Source: an uncultured Fretibacterium sp. (lineage in GTDB: Bacteria; Synergistota; Synergistia; Synergistales; Aminobacteriaceae). Taken from it: 11,761 nt of DNA. Positions 7,034 to 11,761 of the stretch are shown here, piece by piece. The notes beneath the pieces are model-generated. The model was given only the letters and a program-made list of their open reading frames with translations, was not told the origin of the DNA and did not search any database. The DNA lies in contig NZ_CALHIQ010000012.1 in NCBI RefSeq assembly GCF_938030725.1, positions 1 to 11,761 on the forward strand, written 5' to 3'. The translations under genes were made by a program, and so were the position numbers. The first letter of the stretch is position 1, and every line of letters begins with the position of its first letter.

Positions 7034-7731
7034 GCCAGAACCCCCTCAGCATTATCAAGAATGGAATACTGACCGAAAACCCGACCTTCGTCCAGTGCAT
7101 CGGCCTGTGCCCCACCATCGCCGTCACCTCGAGCGTCGAGAACGGCATCGGCATGGGGCTGGCAGCGACCTTCGTGCTGATCGCCTCCAATGCCGTCATC
7201 TCCATGCTGCGTAAGCTGGTCCCGGACGAAATACGCATCCCGATCTTCATCGTGGTCATCGCGGCCTTCGTCACGGTGATCCAATTCCTGATGGAGGGCT
7301 ACGCGCCGGCGCTCAACCGGGCGCTGGGCATCTTCATCCCCCTCATCGTGGTGAACTGCATCATCCTGGCGCGGGCGGAGGCCTTCGCCTCCCGGAACGG
7401 CGTCATCGCCTCCATCTTCGACGGGCTGGGCATGGGCCTGGGCTTCACGGCCGCCCTGGCAGTCCTGGGCGCGGTGCGCGAGGTCCTGGGGGCGGGCACG
7501 ATCCTGGGCCTGTCCGTCGTCCCCGCAGGCTATCAGCCGGCGCTGCTGGTGATCCTGGCTCCGGGCGGATTTCTGATGCTGGGCATCTTTATGGCCCTGT
7601 TCCGCGCCGTTCAGGCGCGCCTTGCGGCCCGGCGCGGTGAGCCGGCTCCCGAAGCCCCTGCGGGCTGCGCCGCCTGCGCCATGAGCGGTAGCTGCCCCGG
7701 CGCTCGGACCGAGAAGGAGGAACAAAGATGA
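7030..7731 (+). CDS. rnfE: Rnf complex membrane subunit RnfE with Cys-rich C-terminal tail
   Basis: RnfE belongs to the NqrD/RnfE family of inverted-topology membrane subunits. Together with RnfA it holds an iron-sulfur centre in the membrane. The 233-residue protein starts at ATG 7030 (ATGA overlap with rnfG; GGGAGG upstream). Conserved cysteines of the cluster are C27 (IGLCPTIAV) and C110 (VVNCIILARAEAF). About six membrane helices are visible. After the last helix a charged, Ala/Pro-rich tail of about 30 residues carries C213, C216 and C222 in GCAACAMSGSCP. This tail is cytoplasmic or peripheral and is not part of the core NqrD/RnfE fold; it might bind metal or a disulfide partner. The overlap with rnfA repeats the ATGA pattern. 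Confidence 0.96.
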   Translation: MSQNPLSIIKNGILTENPTFVQCIGLCPTIAVTSSVENGIGMGLAATFVLIASNAVISMLRKLVPDEIRIPIFIVVIAAFVTVIQFLMEGYAPALNRALGIFIPLIVVNCIILARAEAFASRNGVIASIFDGLGMGLGFTAALAVLGAVREVLGAGTILGLSVVPAGYQPALLVILAPGGFLMLGIFMALFRAVQARLAARRGEPAPEAPAGCAACAMSGSCPGARTEKEEQR

Positions 7732-8309
7732 CGGAACTCTTTCTGCTCTTCGTGAGCTCCATCTTCGTCAACAACATCCTGCTGACCCGCTTCCTGGGCT
7801 GCTGCCCCTTCATGGGCGTGTCGAGCCGGCTCAAGACGGCGGTGGGCATGGGGGCCGCGGTCGTGTTCGTCATCGTACTGGCCTCGCTCATGACCTGGCT
7901 GACCTACAACTTCCTGCTGGTGCCCCTGGGGCTGGAGTACCTCTACACCCTGGCCTTCATCCTGGTGATCGCGGCGCTGGTGCAGTTTGTGGAGCTGGTG
8001 CTGAAGAAGCTGAACCCGACGCTCTACAAGGCCCTGGGCATCTTCCTGCCCCTCATCACGACGAACTGCGCCGTGCTGGGCGTGGCGGTTCTGAACATGA
8101 GCGAGAAGTACACGCTCGCCCAGTCCCTCGTCAACGCCCTGGGGTCCTCCCTGGGCTTCCTGTTGGCCATCGCACTGATGGCGGGCATCCGAGAGCGCGT
8201 GGAAACGAATGAGGGCATTCCGGCCTGCCTCCGGGGATTGCCCCTGACGCTGATTACCGCCGGGCTGATGTCCATCGCCTTCATGGGCTTCACCGGAATG
8301 GGCAAGTAG
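7728..8309 (+). CDS. rnfA: Rnf complex membrane subunit RnfA
   Basis: RnfA (NqrE/RnfA family) pairs with RnfE to form the membrane core that carries electrons across the bilayer through a shared Fe-S centre, coupled to Na+ or H+ movement; the ion cannot be told from this sequence. The 193-residue protein has six hydrophobic helices. The ATG at 7728 overlaps the rnfE stop and has AAGGAGG 7 nt upstream, the best ribosome binding site in the operon. The expected cluster cysteines are C26 (FLGCCPFMGVS) and C114 (ITTNCAVLGVA). C25 next to C26 is an extra cysteine where many relatives have a hydrophobic residue. The length is standard. Confidence 0.97.
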   Translation: MTELFLLFVSSIFVNNILLTRFLGCCPFMGVSSRLKTAVGMGAAVVFVIVLASLMTWLTYNFLLVPLGLEYLYTLAFILVIAALVQFVELVLKKLNPTLYKALGIFLPLITTNCAVLGVAVLNMSEKYTLAQSLVNALGSSLGFLLAIALMAGIRERVETNEGIPACLRGLPLTLITAGLMSIAFMGFTGMGK

Positions 8310-8322
8310 GGGAGGGAACGCC

Positions 8323-9156
8323 ATGAATTTCATGCACGATCTGATCGTTCCCCTGGCCCTGATGGGGGTCATGGGCGCCGTGTTCGGAGCGCTTTTGGCC
8401 ATCGCCTCCGTGGTCTTTCAGGTGCGGCAGGACGAGCGGGTGGGGAAGATTCGTGCCGTGCTGCCGGGCGCCAACTGCGGCGGCTGCGGATACCCCGGAT
8501 GCGACAGCTACGCCGACGGGGTGGTGAACGAGGGCGCGGGGACCAACCTCTGCGTCGTGGGCGGAAGCGCCGTGAGCGCCAAGGTGGCGGAGATCATGGG
8601 GGTGGCGGCGGAGGAGACCGTCCCCATGCGCGCCTTCGTCCGCTGTCTGGGCTCCCCCGCACGCTCCCCGCGCAAGGCCCTCTACAGCGGCATCGCGGAC
8701 TGCCGTTCGGCGGCCATGGTGCCCGGCGGCTCCCCCAACGAGTGCCCCTTCGGCTGCATCGGCTTTGGCACCTGCACGAAGGTCTGCAACTTCGACGCGA
8801 TCTTCATGGGGCCGGACGGCCTGCCCGTGGTGGACCGGGAGCAGTGCGTCGGGTGCGGCGCCTGCGTTTCGGCCTGCCCCAAGGACGTGCTGACGCTCAT
8901 CCCGCAGACGTCGGACGTCGTCGTGGCCTGCGGCTCCCACTGGAAGGGCCCTGCGGTGCGTCGGGTGTGCTCCATCGGCTGCATCGGCTGTGGCCTCTGC
9001 GCCAGGGTCTGCCCGGTGGGGGCCATCACCATGGACCGGGACCTGGCGGTGATCGACCCCGCGAAGTGTACGAACTGCGGCCTCTGCGCCCAGAAGTGCC
9101 CCGCCAAGTGCATCGAGACGGGCCAGTCCCTGGCCGCCTGCGCCAAGACGGCCTAG
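8323..9156 (+). CDS. rnfB: Rnf complex subunit RnfB (polyferredoxin)
   Basis: RnfB is the subunit expected to accept electrons from reduced ferredoxin. The 277-residue protein has one N-terminal membrane helix (about 7-32). A Fes-type [4Fe-4S] domain follows, with C52, C55, C60 and C77 (CGGCGYPGC). Four ferredoxin-like cluster motifs come next. The first, from C141, has spacing C-x3-C-x5-C-x3-C (C141, C145, C151, C155), as in other anaerobe RnfB proteins. The others are CVGCGACVSACP, CSIGCIGCGLCARVCP and CTNCGLCAQKCP. Allowing for cysteine swapping between neighbouring motifs, about five clusters are expected. It ends soon after the last cluster, without the long C-terminal extension of some proteobacterial forms. 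The start at ATG 8323 lies 13 nt after the rnfA stop, with GGGGAGGG upstream. This is the only gene junction in the operon without an overlap, and rnfB is the last gene before the terminator. Confidence 0.97.
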   Translation: MNFMHDLIVPLALMGVMGAVFGALLAIASVVFQVRQDERVGKIRAVLPGANCGGCGYPGCDSYADGVVNEGAGTNLCVVGGSAVSAKVAEIMGVAAEETVPMRAFVRCLGSPARSPRKALYSGIADCRSAAMVPGGSPNECPFGCIGFGTCTKVCNFDAIFMGPDGLPVVDREQCVGCGACVSACPKDVLTLIPQTSDVVVACGSHWKGPAVRRVCSIGCIGCGLCARVCPVGAITMDRDLAVIDPAKCTNCGLCAQKCPAKCIETGQSLAACAKTA

Positions 9157-9204
9157 AGCAGCGGGGAGGCCGTGCCCTGACGAGGTTGAAGCGCTGCGAA
9201 GGAG

Positions 9205-9235
9205 ATGGCCCCCGACGAGGGGGCCATTTATTTTT
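9205..9235 (+). terminator. Intrinsic terminator of the rnf operon
   Basis: ATGGCCCCC (9205-9213), a 5-nt loop GACGA, and GGGGGCCAT (9219-9227) form a perfect 9-bp stem. It is followed at once by TTATTTTT. It lies 48 nt after the rnfB stop. This is a textbook Rho-independent terminator and marks the end of the operon. Confidence 0.93.
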
Positions 9236-9262
9236 GCGCGTGAGAGAGATGGTTTTTGCGCG
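9231..9262. repeat. Short direct repeat TTTTTGCGCG
   Basis: TTTTTGCGCG occurs at 9231-9240 and again at 9253-9262, 12 nt apart, with a related TTTTTTGC directly after the second copy. The first copy overlaps the T-tract of the rnf terminator. The repeat may be slippage or duplication of a terminator tail; no function is evident. Confidence 0.4.
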
Positions 9263-9318
9263 TTTTTTGCCGCACCGAACGGGGGTAAGTCCAGAGTCAG
9301 CTTAACCTGCGCAACGAC

Positions 9319-9371
9319 GGGCTTGCTCCCCAAAAAAGCCATCGAGCCTTGTGGATGTGGGGGCTAGCTCC
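9319..9371. repeat. Imperfect inverted repeat just upstream of the veg promoter
   Basis: GGGCTTGCTCCCC (9319-9331) can pair with GGGGGCTAGCTCC (9359-9371) over about 11 pairs, with one bulge and one mismatch, around a 27-nt loop. The right arm ends 2 nt before the veg -35 box and is followed by a T6 run that overlaps that box. It could be a weak back-up terminator for read-through from rnf, or a binding site. The evidence is structural only. Confidence 0.3.
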
Positions 9372-9373
9372 AT

Positions 9374-9402
9374 TTGCTTTTTTAAACGATCAGTGTTATA
9401 CT
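9374..9402 (+). promoter_or_regulatory. Extended -10 sigma70-type promoter of veg
   Basis: TTGCTT (9374-9379) is followed by a 17-bp spacer and TATACT (9397-9402). A TG at 9394-9395 gives the TGnTATACT extended -10 form. The surrounding sequence is unusually AT-rich for this window. Transcription would start near 9409, about 26 nt before the veg ATG. This is the best promoter in the window, consistent with strong housekeeping expression. Confidence 0.8.
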
Positions 9403-9434
9403 TTAAAAAGTAAAAATGGAGGGAGTGTCTTTTT

Positions 9435-9662
9435 ATGTCAAAAACTCTTACATCCATAAAAGATCAAATCATTTCTTACAAGGGACGGCGGGTGCGCTGC
9501 CGCATGTCCAAGGGCCGCAACAGGGTGGAGGAAACGGAAGGGATCTTGACGGACGTCTATCCCAAGCTTTTCACGCTGTACAACAACTCGACGGAGAGCA
9601 CCATTTCCTTCAGCTACGCTGAGGTCCTGACTCATGAGGTGGAGCTTGAGGTCGTCAACTGA
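9435..9662 (+). CDS. veg: Veg-family protein
   Basis: This 75-residue protein matches the Veg family: it opens with a short Lys-containing helix (LTSIKDQIISYKG) and continues with small-barrel strands (GRRVRCRMSKGRNRVEETEG, ILTDVYPKLFTL, ISFSYAEVLTHEVEL). In Bacillus subtilis veg is very strongly transcribed. Veg has been linked to biofilm matrix gene regulation there, but its molecular action is poorly defined. The ATG at 9435 follows GGAGGGAG (9418-9425), with 9 nt from the last GGAG. The gene is monocistronic, with its own extended -10 promoter and terminator. The family assignment is solid; the function in Synergistota is untested. Confidence 0.92.
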   Translation: MSKTLTSIKDQIISYKGRRVRCRMSKGRNRVEETEGILTDVYPKLFTLYNNSTESTISFSYAEVLTHEVELEVVN

Positions 9663-9677
9663 ACAATTTGCAGACGA

Positions 9678-9716
9678 GCCCCCGGTTTCCCGAACCGGGG
9701 GCCTTTGCGTTTTTTT
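9678..9716 (+). terminator. Intrinsic terminator of veg
   Basis: GCCCCCGGTT (9678-9687) and AACCGGGGGC (9693-9702) form a perfect 10-bp stem with loop TCCCG. It is followed by CTTTGCG and a T7 run. It begins 16 nt after the veg stop. Confidence 0.92.
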
Positions 9717-9891
9717 GCGGCCGTCCGTCAGGGCCAGTGCGGCTGCCCGCGGCTGACGATCGCCCACGAAATTATCAAAAGCGCCGGATGATATGTAAAA
9801 CAGTCCTTTGAGGGGCTGCATATTGAGTTCGACTATGCTAACATATCGTACTGTAGCTTTTTGCTTTTATATCGAGGGAGGGGAGATTGTA

Positions 9892-10317
9892 ATGAACACG
9901 ATCGGTCTGGCGTACTTCAGCAATACCGGAAACACGAAGGCCCTAGCGGAGGCCTTCAAGAGCGCGGTTGAGGCGAAGGGCGGCTCGCTCTATTTCTCGG
10001 AGGCCGCGGGCGTGGACAAGGCGGCTTTCTCTGCGGCGGACGTCTGGGCGTTCGGCTCTCCGGCCTCCGGCACGGAGGAGATCAACGACACGGAGATCCT
10101 TCCGCTCATCGAAGAATTGAAGGATCGCCTGAAGGGGAAGAAGGTCTTCCTGTTCGGGTCCTACGGCTGGGGCGGAGGCGCGTTCATGGAAACGTGGAAG
10201 CAGGACATGGAGGGCAAAGGGGCCGTCATTGCGGCCGAGCCCGTAACCTGCCTCGAAACCCCGGACGGCGCGGCGGAGAGCGCGATGAAGGCGGCAGCGG
10301 AGGCCCTCTTGGGCTGA
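9892..10317 (+). CDS. Short-chain flavodoxin
   Basis: This 141-residue protein is a short-chain flavodoxin, an FMN-based one-electron carrier of low potential. The phosphate-binding loop is SNTGNT at about residues 10-15, after the first strand MNTIGLAYF. The two flavin-flanking loops are WAFGSPASGTEEIN and FGSYGWGGGAFMETW, the latter with Tyr and Trp likely to stack on the isoalloxazine ring. I choose ATG 9892 because GGGAGGGGAG lies 6 nt upstream and the first beta strand begins directly; a TTG at 9808 would add 28 residues foreign to the family. The gene is 50 nt upstream of sodN with no terminator between, suggesting co-transcription. The AT-rich upstream region (9820-9855) holds TTGAGT and a TGCTAACAT extended -10-like string, but no well-spaced promoter pair. 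It may serve ferredoxin-linked reactions including Rnf, or the neighbouring oxidative-stress genes; this is inferred. Confidence 0.93.
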   Translation: MNTIGLAYFSNTGNTKALAEAFKSAVEAKGGSLYFSEAAGVDKAAFSAADVWAFGSPASGTEEINDTEILPLIEELKDRLKGKKVFLFGSYGWGGGAFMETWKQDMEGKGAVIAAEPVTCLETPDGAAESAMKAAAEALLG

Positions 10318-10367
10318 GGCGCGGCGGGAGAACGTTTTTCAGAATCTCACGACGGGAGAGGAGTATC

Positions 10368-10814
10368 GTGAAGGAAGAGAAAATTTTGTTTGCGGAGGCT
10401 CACTGCGACGGGCCCTGCGGCGTGTACGATCCCGCAGCAGCACGGATCGCGGCGGAGGCGGTGCTCTCCATGACGAAGAAGCTGATCGCGCTGGAGTGTC
10501 CCGACCCCAAGGACAAGGCGGCCTTCACCGCGTACCTGAACAGCTTCAGCCGCTATGACGCCATCAAGGAGGAGCAGGCCCAGATCGCCAAGGCCGAGCT
10601 GCTCATCCTCTGGACGGACTACTTCAAGGCGCCGCACCTGGAGAAGTTTCCTCAGCTGCACGACCTGTTCTGGAAGGCGGCAAAGCTCTGCTCCGCCTGC
10701 AAGGTCGAGGTGAGCCTGAGCCACGCCGAGGAGCTGATGGACTGCATCAAGGAGGTCCATCGCATCTTCTGGGCCACGAAGGGGCGGGAGGTTGCCTGGT
10801 ATACGGCCAGCTGA
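10368..10814 (+). CDS. sodN: Nickel superoxide dismutase precursor (NiSOD)
   Basis: NiSOD converts superoxide to oxygen and hydrogen peroxide at a nickel site built from the N-terminus of the mature protein. The 148-residue precursor starts at GTG 10368 (GGGAGAGGAG 4 nt upstream). An 11-residue propeptide ending LFAEA precedes the nickel hook HCDGPCGVYDP. After cleavage, His12 becomes His1, with ligands Cys2 and Cys6 and conserved Asp3, Pro5 and Tyr9 all present. The usual Leu4 is Gly. The rest matches the four-helix NiSOD body, including WTDYFKAPHLEKFPQLHDLFWKA and the terminal IFWATKG. A CSAC motif and a further Cys in the last third are not part of the known active site. The propeptide is charged and lacks a hydrophobic core, so the enzyme should be cytoplasmic. 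The 3' end overlaps sodX by 23 nt, which fits coupled synthesis of enzyme and maturase. Confidence 0.95.
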   Translation: MKEEKILFAEAHCDGPCGVYDPAAARIAAEAVLSMTKKLIALECPDPKDKAAFTAYLNSFSRYDAIKEEQAQIAKAELLILWTDYFKAPHLEKFPQLHDLFWKAAKLCSACKVEVSLSHAEELMDCIKEVHRIFWATKGREVAWYTAS

Positions 10815-11160
10815 GGCGCCGACAGAGCTGACGGTCGTCGTCCGGGGCCACAGCATGTACCCCACCCTCAGGGACGGGGAACCGGTCGTGGTGGACCTGA
10901 GCGCCTACCGGGAGGAGCCCCCGGCCGTGGGGGACGTCGTCCTGGCCCCTCATCCTTTCATGAGGGATGTGTGGATGATCAAGCGCGTCGTCGGCCTCGT
11001 CGCGGGAGGCCGCTGCGTCCTGCAGGGCGATAATGCCATGGAGAGCAGCGACAGCCGGAGTTTCGGCCCGATCCCCCTTCGGAACGTCCGGGGGAGGGCG
11101 ACGCGCAAGGCCGACGGCTCGCCTCTATCCCTGCCGACGACGCGAGAAGATGCTCTGTGA
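10792..11160 (+). CDS. sodX: NiSOD maturation peptidase SodX (S24/S26 type)
   Basis: SodX-type peptidases remove the NiSOD propeptide to expose His1. The 122-residue product has the S26 catalytic signatures: Ser21 in VVVRGHSMYPTLRDGEPVVV and the probable general-base Lys64 in WMIKRVVGL. GRCVLQGDNAMESSDSRSFG then matches the conserved box with GDN and SxDSR. There is no membrane helix, unlike general signal peptidase I, matching a cytoplasmic substrate. The start is uncertain. TTG 10792 is the first start codon after the upstream in-frame stop (10735-10737), but GGGAGG abuts it, leaving AAGGGG (10779-10784) as the better-spaced ribosome site. The next clear ATG (Met22) would delete the catalytic serine. 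The gene overlaps sodN and is probably translated by coupling. The family is identified by motif plus context. Confidence 0.88.
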   Translation: MPGIRPAEAPTELTVVVRGHSMYPTLRDGEPVVVDLSAYREEPPAVGDVVLAPHPFMRDVWMIKRVVGLVAGGRCVLQGDNAMESSDSRSFGPIPLRNVRGRATRKADGSPLSLPTTREDAL

Positions 11161-11183
11161 AGGCTTGCAGGATGAAAACCGAA

Positions 11184-11222
11184 GGTCAGGCCGACGGCGT
11201 TAGCCGTCGGCCTGACCCCTTT
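11184..11222 (+). terminator. Strong hairpin after sodX, probable terminator
   Basis: GGTCAGGCCGACGGC (11184-11198) and its exact complement (11203-11217) form a perfect 15-bp stem with loop GTTA. The tract after it is only CCTTT, so intrinsic termination may be weak on the plus strand. On the minus strand TTCGGTTTT follows the stem. It starts 23 nt after the sodX stop and probably separates the sod genes from the ureohydrolase. Confidence 0.7.
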
Positions 11223-11425
11223 GAGCCGGGCAACGGCTCTGGCCCCCCACCCGACTGGTGCAAAGTCCTCTCCCTGATACGCAGTCTTATAACCCTGTCC
11301 GTTCTGCGATGGATCGCTCCGGTTGAGCATCTGCCCCGAAAAGATATGGAGAACATCGTTTCTGACGGAAGCCGCGTTTTGCGGCGGGGCTTTCGAGGCC
11401 CCTATCCTATGGAGGTCGATACGTC
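11223..11425 (+). promoter_or_regulatory. Structured leader upstream of the ureohydrolase gene
   Basis: This 203-nt stretch holds several small hairpins: GAGCCG-GGCAA-CGGCTC (11223-11239), GCCGC-GTTTT-GCGGC (11371-11385) and, abutting the last, GGGGC-TTTCGAG-GCCCC (11386-11402). GGAGG at 11411-11415 follows 8 nt later. A TATAAC at 11288-11293 is a possible -10 box with no good -35, which would give a leader of about 125 nt. The stacked hairpins next to the ribosome site could control translation. I compared by eye with guanidine I-III, TPP, SAM, cobalamin, lysine and preQ1 riboswitch cores and saw no match. Confidence 0.35.
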
Positions 11426-11761
11426 ATGAGTACAAAAGAACTGAAACAACCGGCCACAGCGTTTGCCTCGCCTCGTTTCTGCAACGTCGGCAATTTTATG
11501 CGGATGGAGCGGGTTTCGGACTCTGCCGGACTGGACTTTGCCATCTACGGCATCCCATTCGACACCGCCTGTTCCTATCGTTCCGGAGCCCGCTTCGGGC
11601 CGCAGGGCATCCGGAACATCTCCGTCATGATGAAGACGAACCATCCGGTGCATGAGGTCAACCTCTTCGACTACCTGAAGGGGGCGGACATGGGGGACGT
11701 CAACGTAGTGCCCGGCTACATCCACCCGACCTATGCCGCCATCGAAGCGTTCGCGTCCAGG
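11426..11761 (+). CDS. speB: Agmatinase/ureohydrolase family protein (partial, runs off right edge)
   Basis: The first 112 residues of an arginase/agmatinase/formiminoglutamase superfamily enzyme are visible; full members are about 290-350 residues. The diagnostic segment is YGIPFDTACSYRSGARFGPQGIR near residues 41-63, followed by a DYLKGADMGDVNVV stretch typical of agmatinase and guanidinobutyrase-like enzymes. The Mn/Ni-binding His and Asp residues lie further on and cannot be checked. Agmatinase would hydrolyse agmatine to putrescine and urea; guanidinobutyrase, guanidinopropionase, formiminoglutamase or guanidine hydrolase are alternatives. The start is ATG 11426 with GGAGG 10 nt upstream. 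It is separated from sodX by a strong hairpin and a structured leader, so it is probably its own unit. The speB symbol is provisional. Confidence 0.82.
   Translation, partial: MSTKELKQPATAFASPRFCNVGNFMRMERVSDSAGLDFAIYGIPFDTACSYRSGARFGPQGIRNISVMMKTNHPVHEVNLFDYLKGADMGDVNVVPGYIHPTYAAIEAFASR

Noticed and set aside
9808..9891. TTG start extending the flavodoxin by 28 codons
   Set aside because: There is no ribosome site before it and the added residues do not fit a flavodoxin, whose first beta strand begins right at Met 9892.
10194..10367. Upstream in-frame extension of sodN
   Set aside because: It overlaps the flavodoxin gene and gives low-complexity Gly/Arg sequence. GTG 10368 has a good ribosome site and leaves a propeptide of ordinary size for NiSOD.
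11157..11429. 90-codon plus-strand open frame between sodX and the ureohydrolase
   Set aside because: It runs through the 15-bp hairpin and the leader structures, has no clear ribosome site or recognisable domain, and overlaps the ureohydrolase start.
1..11761. Search for tRNA, rRNA, CRISPR arrays, insertion sequences and attachment sites
   Set aside because: No tRNA-like T-arm or cloverleaf, no rRNA core, no repeat-spacer array, no transposase or integrase frame and no terminal inverted repeats with target duplications were seen by eye.

Overview
The window reads as a chromosomal segment of a GC-rich anaerobe of the phylum Synergistota. The strongest taxonomic clue is the C-terminal tail of the large secreted protease (positions 1555-3948): a Gly-rich stretch, a GGGCD motif, a short hydrophobic helix and a terminal RRRR cluster. 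This matches the Synergist-CTERM sorting signal, known from that phylum. An Rnf operon in the clostridial/thermotogal order CDGEAB, a Veg-family protein and an orphan AAA-ATPase-like gene fit the same picture. The genus cannot be told from the sequence alone.

Layout. Positions 1-765 (minus) hold the N-terminal two-thirds or so of an AAA-ATPase-like protein that runs off the left edge. A 265-bp divergent intergenic region follows, with candidate -10 boxes on both strands and a perfect inverted repeat. Positions 1031-3948 (plus) encode a small secreted protein of unknown function and an S8 subtilisin-like protease with a beta-solenoid stalk and a CTERM anchor. Positions 4102-9156 are a compact rnfCDGEAB operon. 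Four of its five junctions are 4-nt ATGA overlaps, and a clear intrinsic terminator closes it (9205-9235). Positions 9374-9716 are a self-contained veg unit with an extended -10 promoter and its own terminator. Positions 9892-11160 carry a flavodoxin, a nickel superoxide dismutase precursor (sodN) and its maturation peptidase (sodX), ending at a 15-bp perfect hairpin. A structured leader of about 200 nt then precedes the start of an agmatinase/ureohydrolase gene (11426 onward), cut by the right edge.

How the genes work together. Rnf couples electron transfer between reduced ferredoxin and NAD+ to ion pumping, a central energy device in amino-acid-fermenting anaerobes; a secreted protease and a ureohydrolase suit such a lifestyle. 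Flavodoxin may replace or complement ferredoxin as a low-potential carrier. The adjacent NiSOD/SodX pair would protect the Fe-S-rich metabolism from superoxide. No complete novel system was found. The points most worth following are the NiSOD-SodX-flavodoxin cluster, the protease/beta-solenoid/CTERM architecture with its small secreted neighbour, the Cys-rich tail of RnfE, and the structured ureohydrolase leader.
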